Assembly (NCBI RefSeq): GCF_014058705.1
Contig: NZ_CP059692.1
Location: 2,981,001 to 3,045,000 of the forward strand
Length of the DNA stretch: 64,000 nt
Direction: 5' to 3'
DNA from: Aureimonas mangrovi
GTDB taxonomy: Bacteria; Pseudomonadota; Alphaproteobacteria; Rhizobiales; Rhizobiaceae
Part shown: in pieces, positions 34,975 to 42,205 of the stretch
Layout: the number at the start of each line of letters is the position of its first letter
How positions within the stretch are numbered: the first letter of the stretch is position 1
The notes under the pieces: model-generated
Told to the model about the DNA's origin: nothing
The model's input: only the letters and a program-made list of their open reading frames with translations
Database searches by the model: none
Position numbers and translations under genes: made by a program

Positions 34975-35769
34975 TCAGGCGGCCGCGCGCTTTTCGCTTT
35001 CGAAGAACAGTGCCTGGCTGATAAGTGCCTTGACCATGTCCGGGTTGAACGGCTTGGTGACGAGGAAGGTCGGCTCCGGGCGCTCACCGGTGAGCAGGCG
35101 TTCGGGAAAGGCGGTGATGAAGATCACCGGCACCGCGACCTTGGCGAGGATGTCGTTGACGGCATCAATGCCGGACGAGCCGTCGGCGAGCTGGATATCG
35201 GCCAGGACCATGCCCGGCTTCTGCTCCTCGAAAAGCGCAAGCGCCTCCTTGTGCGTGCGCGCGATGCCCGTGACGCCGTGGCCGAGGCTCTCGACCATCT
35301 GCTCGATATCCATCGCGATCAGAGGTTCGTCCTCGATGATCATGATGTTGGTCGAAACCTGGCGACCGATGTCCGAGCTCGCCTGATCGATCAGGCGGGA
35401 GAACTCCTCGCCATCGACGCGCAGGATCGAGGCGGCCTCGTCTGTCGTGAAGCCTTCCACCGCTACGAGAAGGAAGGCCTGGCGCGGGAGCGGCGAGATG
35501 GCGCGCAGATTGCGCGACGCCGTCTCCTCCCAAGCCGACACGGGCGCGTCTTCACGGATGTTCACGTCCAGCGACTGCCAGAGCGAGGAAAACAGCTTGT
35601 AGAGCGAGATGCGCGGGCTTTCCTGCGTGTCGAAAAGGCTCGGCTCAGCGATCAACGCTTCGAGCACGGCTGCCACATAGGCGTCGCCGCTGGCCTGCGA
35701 ACCACTGAGCGCGCGCGCGTATCTGCGAAGATAGGGTATATGCGGCGCAATGCGCGACGACATCGACAT
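34975..35769 (-). CDS. phyR: Anti-anti-sigma response regulator PhyR
   Basis: A 264-residue regulator with an N-terminal sigma-like domain (about residues 5-135; sigma-2 and sigma-4 parts) and a C-terminal receiver (about 141-260): acidic pair in IIEDEP, phosphoacceptor Asp191 in LADIQ, Thr/Ala at FITAF and Lys239 in VTKPF. When phosphorylated, the sigma-like part binds NepR and frees EcfG. Start ATG 35769 gives the family length of about 265; the longer frame has no homology. It is divergent from nepR-ecfG. Confidence 0.96.
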   Translation of the reverse strand: MSMSSRIAPHIPYLRRYARALSGSQASGDAYVAAVLEALIAEPSLFDTQESPRISLYKLFSSLWQSLDVNIREDAPVSAWEETASRNLRAISPLPRQAFLLVAVEGFTTDEAASILRVDGEEFSRLIDQASSDIGRQVSTNIMIIEDEPLIAMDIEQMVESLGHGVTGIARTHKEALALFEEQKPGMVLADIQLADGSSGIDAVNDILAKVAVPVIFITAFPERLLTGERPEPTFLVTKPFNPDMVKALISQALFFESEKRAAA

Positions 35770-36060
35770 GAACTCTCCCCACGGATCGACCTGACCGGAA
35801 GACCTGAAGCTGCGACGATCGCCGGATGGACCCCCTGGCGCCGTCATTCGGAAATGATTCCCACCTTGCGGGGAACCGGACGACCGCCAACATAAGGCGG
35901 AGACCCTCGCGTTGGTAGAGGGCAACCACTTTCAAACGAATCTCGCTCTATATGTCTTGCGAAGCGTGAACACTGGTACACTTAGCGTTCTCAGGATGAT
36001 GCACCGGTCGCTCCCATGTCGGAGCCCGGGACGCCCGTCGGGCGATGGCTGCGAGGCAGA

Positions 36061-36267
36061 ATGGACGATCGTGAAAATCAGGGCGACGAGCTTGTGAGCG
36101 AACACAGCGACGAAGGGCGGCAGAACGATCTCGGCCCCACAACCGCCATCGGCCGCAGGCTCAAGGCGTACTACGACGACGTGGCGGGAGAGCCGGTTCC
36201 CGACCGCTTCCTATCTCTTCTCGACGCGCTGGATGCGGCCGCTTCCAAGGAGAGGCCTCGGGACTGA
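36061..36267 (+). CDS. nepR: Anti-sigma factor NepR
   Basis: A 68-residue protein with the NepR helix-loop-helix: IGRRLKAYYDDVAGEPVPDRF then SLLDALD, which clamps the sigma-2/4 domains of EcfG. ATG 36061 follows GAGG by 6 bases and gives a normal length; the frame is open to ATG 36016. Its stop lies 3 bases before the ecfG start, so anti-sigma and sigma are translated together. Confidence 0.92.
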   Translation: MDDRENQGDELVSEHSDEGRQNDLGPTTAIGRRLKAYYDDVAGEPVPDRFLSLLDALDAAASKERPRD

Positions 36268-36270
36268 ACC

Positions 36271-36822
36271 ATGAGCAAAGAGCCGGATTTCAGACGCGAA
36301 CTGATCGCCATCATCCCGAACCTGCGCGCCTTCGCGGCTTCGCTCTCGGGCTCCTTCGATCGCGCCGACGATCTCGTCCAGGAGACGCTCGTCAAGGCGT
36401 GGGACAAGCAACACACCTTCCAGCCCGGCACCAACCTGAAGGCCTGGCTCTTCACCATCCTGCGCAACGAGTTCTACACGCAGATGCGCAAGAAGGGCCG
36501 CGAGGTTCAGGACGTCGACGGCATCCACGCCATGCAACTCGCCGGGCATCCGGAGCAGCAGGGCCATCTCGATTTGCAGGATTTCCGCAAAGCGCTCGAT
36601 TCCCTGCCAGACGACCAGCGCGAGGCGCTGATCCTGATCGGCGCCTCCGGATTCTCCTACGAGGAGGCTGCGGAAATCTGCAAATGCGCCGTCGGCACCA
36701 TCAAGAGCCGTGTCTCGCGCGCTCGCACTCGCATGACCACAGTGCTCGGCATCGAGGGTGATGGCGAGTTCGGGCCGGACTCCATCTCCTCGCAGATCAT
36801 CGGCGTCGCACCCGCCGCCTGA
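36271..36822 (+). CDS. ecfG: General stress response sigma factor EcfG
   Basis: A 183-residue ECF sigma factor of the ECF15 group. Region 2 (DDLVQETLVKAWDKQHTF, then GTNLKAWLFTILRNEFYTQM) recognises the -10, and region 4 (ALILIGASGFSYEEAAEIC, VGTIKSRVSRARTRM) recognises the -35. It directs transcription of stress genes at GGAAC-N16-CGTT promoters, two perfect examples of which are in this window. Co-translated with its anti-sigma NepR. Confidence 0.96.
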   Translation: MSKEPDFRRELIAIIPNLRAFAASLSGSFDRADDLVQETLVKAWDKQHTFQPGTNLKAWLFTILRNEFYTQMRKKGREVQDVDGIHAMQLAGHPEQQGHLDLQDFRKALDSLPDDQREALILIGASGFSYEEAAEICKCAVGTIKSRVSRARTRMTTVLGIEGDGEFGPDSISSQIIGVAPAA

Positions 36823-36855
36823 GCCAGCGAGGCCAGGTGGCAACGGGCTGCCGCC

Positions 36856-36880
36856 GGAACCGAAACGAACCCGAAGCGTT
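36856..36880 (+). promoter_or_regulatory. EcfG-type promoter before the small-protein run
   Basis: GGAAC (36856-36860) and CGTT (36877-36880) are exactly 16 bases apart, a perfect EcfG consensus match. It lies 58 bases before the DUF883-type start at 36939 and just after ecfG, so this gene and those behind it are probable EcfG targets. Confidence 0.8.
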
Positions 36881-36938
36881 GGTCACGCGGGCGCAACTCG
36901 TGCTCATCGCAACGAATTCCAGGCCGAAAGGATCAGCC

Positions 36939-37271
36939 ATGTCCAACCTCTCCTCCAACGAGCCAAAGCCGGGCGGCAAGCACGAGGACGCCGATCTGGA
37001 GGCTCAGGTCGCAAGGCTTCGCGAGGATGTTGCCGGGGTCGCTGAATCCCTGAAGGCACTGGCGGGTTCCCGCGCCTCGAATGCCCGCGACCAGGCCTTC
37101 GCCCTGCGTGACGACGTCCGCGAGACCGGCGAGCGCTACTTCCGCCAGGCCCAGGAGGCGGCGAGCGAGTTCGAGGACCAGATCAGCGAGCGCGTCCGGG
37201 CTGAGCCGATCAAGAGCGTCCTGATCGCTGCCGCGGTCGGATATTTCTACGCACGCATTTTCAAAAACTGA
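36939..37271 (+). CDS. DUF883/ElaB-YqjD-type membrane-anchored protein
   Basis: A 110-residue protein: a long charged, amphipathic coiled-coil-like region (about residues 15-85; DLEAQVARLREDVAGV, GERYFRQAQEAASEFEDQI) and a short C-terminal hydrophobic segment (SVLIAAAVGYFYARIF). This is the layout of DUF883 proteins such as YqjD and ElaB, tail-anchored stress proteins that can bind ribosomes in E. coli. ATG 36939 follows GAAAGGA. Preceded by a perfect EcfG-type promoter; the next gene starts 3 bases after the stop. Confidence 0.87.
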   Translation: MSNLSSNEPKPGGKHEDADLEAQVARLREDVAGVAESLKALAGSRASNARDQAFALRDDVRETGERYFRQAQEAASEFEDQISERVRAEPIKSVLIAAAVGYFYARIFKN

Positions 37272-37274
37272 TCG

Positions 37275-37712
37275 ATGCTCGGGCAGCTGATCACGAAGGT
37301 CTTCACGGGCGAGGCAGGCGTCTTCTTCGCTCGAATGAGGACCGTGGCCATCATCTACGCCGCGATGGGTCTCGTCGCGCTCGTCATGCTGATCTTCTTG
37401 GTGACAGCGGCGTTCGTCTGGTTCGCGGCGATCTATGGCGCGCTCTACACCGCGCTCGGCTTTGCCGCCGCGTGTCTGTTTGCGATCGCCGTCCTCTACG
37501 TCCTCCTGATCATCGCGCGCCGTCCGCCCAAGCAGCGGGCGAGCGACCGGCTCCAGCGGGACATCGCTTCGATCGCGAGCGTCGCTGCGGTCTCCAACCT
37601 GCCGCTGATGGTGCGGTCGGTACGCCGGCGCAAATCACTGCTGCTCCTGCCGGTCGCCGGCGTCGGCGTCTGGGCGGTGACGCGGCTCGTACTCTCCATG
37701 CGCGATCGTTGA
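37275..37712 (+). CDS. Phage-holin-family-like membrane protein
   Basis: A 145-residue protein with two or three membrane helices (about residues 25-50 and 58-82, plus LLLLPVAGVGVWAVTRLVL near the end) and a basic loop. It matches the small 'phage holin family / DUF1469-like' proteins that often follow DUF883 genes; despite the name there is no phage context here. Probably acts with the DUF883 protein in the inner membrane. Starts 3 bases after the preceding stop. Confidence 0.8.
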   Translation: MLGQLITKVFTGEAGVFFARMRTVAIIYAAMGLVALVMLIFLVTAAFVWFAAIYGALYTALGFAAACLFAIAVLYVLLIIARRPPKQRASDRLQRDIASIASVAAVSNLPLMVRSVRRRKSLLLLPVAGVGVWAVTRLVLSMRDR

Positions 37713-37793
37713 CGGCTTTACCTCCGGCCGGGGCGCAGGCTCCGGCCCAATCAAGACAACGGCGAGACGCCGAGATCCGGTAGGAGACGATCC

Positions 37794-38045
37794 ATGTCAG
37801 ACATCGACCCCTCGAAAGCACGCCAGGGCCGCGGCGGCTCACGCGTGCTGACCATCCTGATCGCGGCTCTGGTGTTGGCGCTGATCGTCTTCGTCGGCCT
37901 CGGCTTCTACGGGGGCTCGCAGCCCGACGAGAATATCGGCGGTGTCGAGGAGAGCGGCGTGAGCACCGAGGGGGCGGACCCTGCGGGTTCGGCACCATCC
38001 GAGGGCGGGGTCGTCGAACCGCAGGAGACGCCGGCCGCGCAGTGA
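37794..38045 (+). CDS. Small single-pass membrane protein (83 aa)
   Basis: An 83-residue protein with a short cytoplasmic N-terminus, one strong membrane helix (VLTILIAALVLALIVFVGLG) and an acidic, Pro/Ser-rich tail of about 35 residues. No family recognised. Its composition and position in the putative EcfG-driven run suggest an envelope stress role, by inference only. An upstream GGAGAC-type sequence is the ribosome site. Confidence 0.65.
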   Translation: MSDIDPSKARQGRGGSRVLTILIAALVLALIVFVGLGFYGGSQPDENIGGVEESGVSTEGADPAGSAPSEGGVVEPQETPAAQ

Positions 38046-38090
38046 GCCGGATCGGCCGAAAGCGCTGCGGTTGAGGCGGGAGAGACGAGC

Positions 38091-38390
38091 ATGAGCGACA
38101 CAGGCTTGCCGCGGAACGACGCGCGGTATTCCGAAGATCGAGTTCGCGCCGAGATTGAGGAGATCCTCGCGGACCCGGCCGTGCCTTTCAATGAAAAGGA
38201 AGGGCGGCTCGAGGACTTGGCGCACCGCCTCGGCATCTCGATCGACGAGGCACCGGGCGACGACCCGAACTCGATCGATCCATTCCGCATGCAGATCTTC
38301 AACGCGCTCGGTCTTCTGGCCGACGGAGGTCACTCCTACGTCGAGCAGGAAGACGACGAAAAGCAGGACGACCCCTCCGCCCCTCGCTAG
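38091..38390 (+). CDS. Hypothetical acidic protein (99 aa)
   Basis: A 99-residue acidic protein without signal or membrane segment. The middle RVRAEIEEILADPAVPFNEK and GRLEDLAHRLGISIDE look like short helices, and the C-terminus is Asp/Glu-rich. I do not recognise a family. Last member of the short run behind the EcfG-type promoter; the convergent lipid-kinase-like gene ends 9 bases away. Confidence 0.6.
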   Translation: MSDTGLPRNDARYSEDRVRAEIEEILADPAVPFNEKEGRLEDLAHRLGISIDEAPGDDPNSIDPFRMQIFNALGLLADGGHSYVEQEDDEKQDDPSAPR

Positions 38391-38399
38391 TCCGGGTGA

Positions 38400-39317
38400 T
38401 CAGACGTCGCGCAAGGTCGCCTCCCTCGGGACGAGCACCTTGAGCGCGCATGGGCGGATTTCGAGTTCAGATATTGCTGCGAGGTCCGTCAGTTCCCCGT
38501 CCAGAACGGCTCGGTCATGCGATTTTCTGTGCCGATGCTCGATCCGCACGCTGCGCGCGTGCAGAACGGTCAGTGAAGGATTGTTGCGCCAGGCACCGCG
38601 CAGGACATCGAGCGCCAGCTTGCCGACCTCCCAGCCCTTGGTCGCGCGACAGATATAGACGCCGAGCTCACCAGCCTGCGGATCGTCCGCGTAAGGCAGA
38701 TGCCATTCGCCGTAGAGATTGTTCGAAATGGCCACGGCCGGGCTCTCGATGGTTTCTGTCCTGCCATCGACCTCCATGCGCAGGCTGACGAGCGGCAACC
38801 GGTTGACTGTCGCCGCGACCGCGCGCGTCGTCGCCCACATCTTGCCGACCCGGGAGCCATAGTCCAGCGATTCACGCGCGCGGACCATGCGCGCATGCAG
38901 CCCGACCGCGAACTGGTGGACGAAAGGAGTGCCGTTCACCGCTGCGATGTCCACGGCCGTGATGCGGCCGTCCGCCAGCGCGGGGATCGCCTGGTTGAGA
39001 TCCGGGGGGATCTGCAAGCTGCGAGCAAAAAGGTTCATCGTCCCAGCCGGCAGGATCGCGAGCGCCGTGGGGCGTCCCGTCAGGGCGGCTGCCGCGCCCG
39101 AAACAGTGCCGTCGCCGCCGCCCACCAGCAGCACGTCGAGATCATCGCGCTTCGCTGCACGCCCGATCGCGTCGCCCACCCCCGAACCGTCGACGACCTC
39201 CACCTCGATCGTGTGGCCGTGCAGGGCGAACTCGTCCCGGATGAGCCGTTCGAGCATATCGAGATCGGTGGTCTTCAGCGTGCCGCCGGACCTGTTGAGG
39301 ATGGCATGGATTTTCAT
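38400..39317 (-). CDS. Diacylglycerol kinase-like lipid kinase
   Basis: A 305-residue protein with a DAGK catalytic domain: N-terminal AILNRSGG, then the nucleotide-binding GGGDGTVSGAAAALTG (the GGDGT motif) and AILPAGTMNLFARSL. These match the YegS/DgkB-type lipid kinases, which phosphorylate diacylglycerol or related lipids. Start ATG 39317 (MKIHAILNRSGG) fits homologues; the frame is open much further without homology. Convergent with the small-protein run. Confidence 0.85.
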   Translation of the reverse strand: MKIHAILNRSGGTLKTTDLDMLERLIRDEFALHGHTIEVEVVDGSGVGDAIGRAAKRDDLDVLLVGGGDGTVSGAAAALTGRPTALAILPAGTMNLFARSLQIPPDLNQAIPALADGRITAVDIAAVNGTPFVHQFAVGLHARMVRARESLDYGSRVGKMWATTRAVAATVNRLPLVSLRMEVDGRTETIESPAVAISNNLYGEWHLPYADDPQAGELGVYICRATKGWEVGKLALDVLRGAWRNNPSLTVLHARSVRIEHRHRKSHDRAVLDGELTDLAAISELEIRPCALKVLVPREATLRDV

Positions 39318-39441
39318 CGTGTTCCCCGGCGCGGCCGCGCATGACGTCGCCCGCGCAATGAAGATATGGCGCGTCGGCCCATTGGTGAGGGCTCGAACGG
39401 CAAAAGCATCGGCGAATATGTCGGCCGCGAGTGCGAGTGCG

Positions 39442-39467
39442 GGAACCGTGCGTGCCGAGCGCCTGTT
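39442..39467 (+). promoter_or_regulatory. Possible EcfG-type promoter (GGAAC-N17-TGTT)
   Basis: GGAAC (39442-39446) is 17 bases from TGTT (39464-39467), one base off the -10 consensus and one base over the best spacing. It lies 35 bases before the PRC-barrel gene start. Confidence 0.4.
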
Positions 39468-39502
39468 CCGAGATCGGGACGAAGCACCGAAAGACCGCCG
39501 CA

Positions 39503-40744
39503 ATGATCCGTACGCTCCTGATCACCTCCGCTACCGCCGTCGCCCTTCTCGGGCCGGCCGCGGCGCAAACGGGCACGCGGACGAGCGGCCCGACCGGAGA
39601 TCGCGTGGCGCCCTCCCCCGCCGCGCCGGCTGCGGAAACACCTGCGCCGGCAGCACGCCCCGGCTTCACCTTCCTGACCGTGATGAACGCCGAGCAACAC
39701 CTGTTCACCAATCTCGTCGGGGCACCTCTCTTCCTGGCGGCGACGCCGGACGAGGTCGCCGCCGACATCCAGGACGTCATCGTCGGTGCCGACGGCACGG
39801 CGCTGGCGCTCGTCGTGCGCACGCAGGGCGCTATCGAGGGTAAAAGCCGCCTTCTCGCCATCCCCTTTGACCGCCTGTCCATCGCACCAGGCGACACCGC
39901 TGCAATGGCCATCACGATCACGGCGTCGGCTGATGAGCTGGCCGCGGCTCCCCTCTTCGACGCCTCCGCCCAGGCGCCCGACCCGGCGCCGGCCGATACG
40001 CTCGAGGCGCCTGACTATCCGTCCACCCTCGGCCCGGACCGCTACCTTGCGAGCACGCTCGTCGGCGACGCGGTCTACGACGGGCCGGCGGGCAATGCGG
40101 CCACGATCGGTAACGTCGCCGATCTCGTGATCGGCGCCAGTGGAACGGTAGACGCCTTCACGGTGGGTGTCGGCGGCTTTCTGGGCATCGGCGAAAAGAC
40201 GGTCGGCGTGCCGTTCGACGCGATCGCCCTGGGCAACGACGCGGACGGCGAGACACATCCGGCGCTGGCAGTCTCGCGCACGCAGCTCGAAGAGGCACCC
40301 ACCTTCGTGGAACGTCCCTTGAGCACGCTCGCGCCTGCCGGAAGCGCCGCTTCGGACCTCGCAGGCACGGGCGCGCAGCCGGCGCAGGACGCCCCGGTCA
40401 CCGCCTCGTCCCTCGCCCCCGGTCCGGAACTCACCGCCGACGCGCTGATCGGCACACAGGTCTTCGGACCGGATCGTGAGCCCATCGGCACGATCTCCGA
40501 CATCGCGCTCGGCACCAGTGGGCTCGTGGATGCGATCGTCATCGATGTCGGGGGCTTCCTCGGGATTGGCTCGAAGCCGGTCGCCATGTCGATGGACAAT
40601 CTGAGTTTTACAGCGGAGCCATCCGGTGCCGTGATCGTCACCACGCGGTTCACCAAGGCGCAGCTCGAAGAGGCGCCAGCCTTCGACAGCGCTCCGGGCG
40701 CCCGGAGCCCTGGCGCGGATCGGAGCGCACCGCTAGCCGAGTGA
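39503..40744 (+). CDS. Exported protein with three PRC-barrel-like repeats
   Basis: A 413-residue protein with a signal peptide (LLITSATAVALLGPAAAQ). Three PRC-barrel-like repeats follow (about residues 60-150, 180-265, 310-395); each ends in an LEEAPAF/LAAAPLF-type motif, and repeats two and three share VGGFLGIGEKTVGVPFDAI/DVGGFLGIGSKPVAMSMDNL. PRC domains bind RNA or proteins and occur in photosystem and stress proteins; in exported form the role is unknown. A weak EcfG-type promoter upstream suggests stress control. Confidence 0.82.
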   Translation: MIRTLLITSATAVALLGPAAAQTGTRTSGPTGDRVAPSPAAPAAETPAPAARPGFTFLTVMNAEQHLFTNLVGAPLFLAATPDEVAADIQDVIVGADGTALALVVRTQGAIEGKSRLLAIPFDRLSIAPGDTAAMAITITASADELAAAPLFDASAQAPDPAPADTLEAPDYPSTLGPDRYLASTLVGDAVYDGPAGNAATIGNVADLVIGASGTVDAFTVGVGGFLGIGEKTVGVPFDAIALGNDADGETHPALAVSRTQLEEAPTFVERPLSTLAPAGSAASDLAGTGAQPAQDAPVTASSLAPGPELTADALIGTQVFGPDREPIGTISDIALGTSGLVDAIVIDVGGFLGIGSKPVAMSMDNLSFTAEPSGAVIVTTRFTKAQLEEAPAFDSAPGARSPGADRSAPLAE

Positions 40745-40906
40745 GATACAGTCGGCTGGGTAAGTTGCCTTGCCAAGCAGGGTGGCGCTGCGCAGCAACC
40801 ACCTTACGAAAAATTATGAGGCGCCAGAGGCCGCTATCGGGTATTTTGCAAGGGTATCGGCGCCTCAGTCGTCCCTTTTCGAACGATCCTGCAGCGGAAG
40901 GCGCCC

Positions 40907-42205
40907 ATGGCCCTCGTCAAGCAATTCGCAGTCGCGGTTCTCGTTCTACTCGTCGCCGGCGCCGCTTGGCTGCGGCTCGACCCCGCGCCAGGCCAGTATC
41001 TCCTCTCAGATGACAGCCCCCTGCCGGGTTTCCTGCGCCCGGTCGTCGCAGCCGTCGCAACCTCGGAGACGGCGCGCATCGGCGCGACGCCGCGCCGCGA
41101 TCAGTCACAGGCCGCACAGCTTGTGACGGTGGACCCGGCGCGCGCGGACGTCACGCGCGATCGGCTGCAGGCCATCGGTACGGGTGAAGCGCGGCGGACC
41201 GTGGCGATCTATCCGGACGCGACGGGCATCATCACCAGCGTGGCCTTCCGGCCAGGCGAAGAGGTCGAGGAAGGCGAGATCCTCGCCACGCTCGAGAACG
41301 ATGCACAGATTCTGGCGGTGGACCGCGCCCGGATCGCCCTCCAGGCGGCTCGCGACCAGGCCCAGCGTTTCGAAGCGCTCGCTTCGTCCGTCACGGCCGT
41401 GCAGGTGGCCGATGCACGCCGCGCGGTGGACACCGCCAATCTCGACCTGCGCGCCGCCGAAATCGAACTCGGCAAGCGCACCATCACGGCACCGATCGCC
41501 GGGCGCGTCGGCCTCTCCCCTCTGGAGGTTGGCGCCCTCGTCGGCAGCCAGACGCTGATCGCCACGATCGACGACCGCGAGCAGCTCAAGGTGGTCTTTA
41601 ACGCGCCTGAGGCCTTCGTATCCGAGATCGCCGTGGGCGACTCGCTCTCGGCGACGCCAACGGCACGCACCGGCCGGGTCTATGACGGGCAGATCTCGGC
41701 GCTGGACAGCCGCATCGACGAGGCGAGCCGGACGTTGCGCACCGAGGCCCTGATCGACAATTCCGCCGACGATCTTCGCCCCGGCATGTCCTTCACCGTC
41801 GACATCGGGTTCGCCGGCAACGCCTACGTCTCGGTCCTGCCGCTCGCGATCCAGTGGGAGCGGTCCGGCTCATTCGTCTGGGTGGTGACGGACGGCACGG
41901 TTTCGAAGGCGCCGGTGCAGATCATCGAACGCAATGTCGAGCGGGTCCTCGTCGCCTCCGACGTCCTCGCTGCCGGCGACGCGGTCGTGGTCGAGGGCAC
42001 GCAACAGCTTCGCGAAGGGCAGGCCGTGCGCACACCTGAAAGCGTCGACGCTCCGCCTGAGGACGTGCCGACACTGGAAACGCCGCCCTCCGTCAACGCC
42101 TCACCCGCGAGCGGACAGACGGCACGCGAGAGCGCGCTGGGCGTCGTCGCTCCGACCCGCCTTGCACGCAATTCCGTGGCCGCCGACGGCGGGCTGCGAC
42201 CGTGA
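40907..42205 (+). CDS. RND efflux periplasmic adaptor (membrane fusion protein)
   Basis: A 432-residue adaptor: an N-terminal membrane helix (about residues 5-22), a barrel-sandwich/lipoyl region (ITSVAFRPGEEVEEGEILATL), a coiled hairpin, then GKRTITAPIAGRVGLSPLEVG and the beta-barrel. It links the RND pump to an outer-membrane channel. It overlaps the pump gene by 4 bases (GTGA). No TolC-like gene is nearby, so the channel is encoded elsewhere. An 8-base inverted repeat (40818-40825/40859-40866) precedes it. Confidence 0.9.
   Translation: MALVKQFAVAVLVLLVAGAAWLRLDPAPGQYLLSDDSPLPGFLRPVVAAVATSETARIGATPRRDQSQAAQLVTVDPARADVTRDRLQAIGTGEARRTVAIYPDATGIITSVAFRPGEEVEEGEILATLENDAQILAVDRARIALQAARDQAQRFEALASSVTAVQVADARRAVDTANLDLRAAEIELGKRTITAPIAGRVGLSPLEVGALVGSQTLIATIDDREQLKVVFNAPEAFVSEIAVGDSLSATPTARTGRVYDGQISALDSRIDEASRTLRTEALIDNSADDLRPGMSFTVDIGFAGNAYVSVLPLAIQWERSGSFVWVVTDGTVSKAPVQIIERNVERVLVASDVLAAGDAVVVEGTQQLREGQAVRTPESVDAPPEDVPTLETPPSVNASPASGQTARESALGVVAPTRLARNSVAADGGLRP

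Noticed and set aside
35959-35990. TGAAC-N14-CGTT before nepR as an EcfG promoter
   Set aside because: Spacing of 14 instead of 16-17 and an imperfect -35.
37275-37712. Holin-like protein taken as a prophage trace
   Set aside because: No other phage gene, integrase or attachment site nearby; the family also occurs beside DUF883 stress genes.
40818-40866. 8-base inverted repeat before the RND adaptor as an operator
   Set aside because: The arms are 33 bases apart and no regulator gene is adjacent; could be chance in GC-rich DNA.
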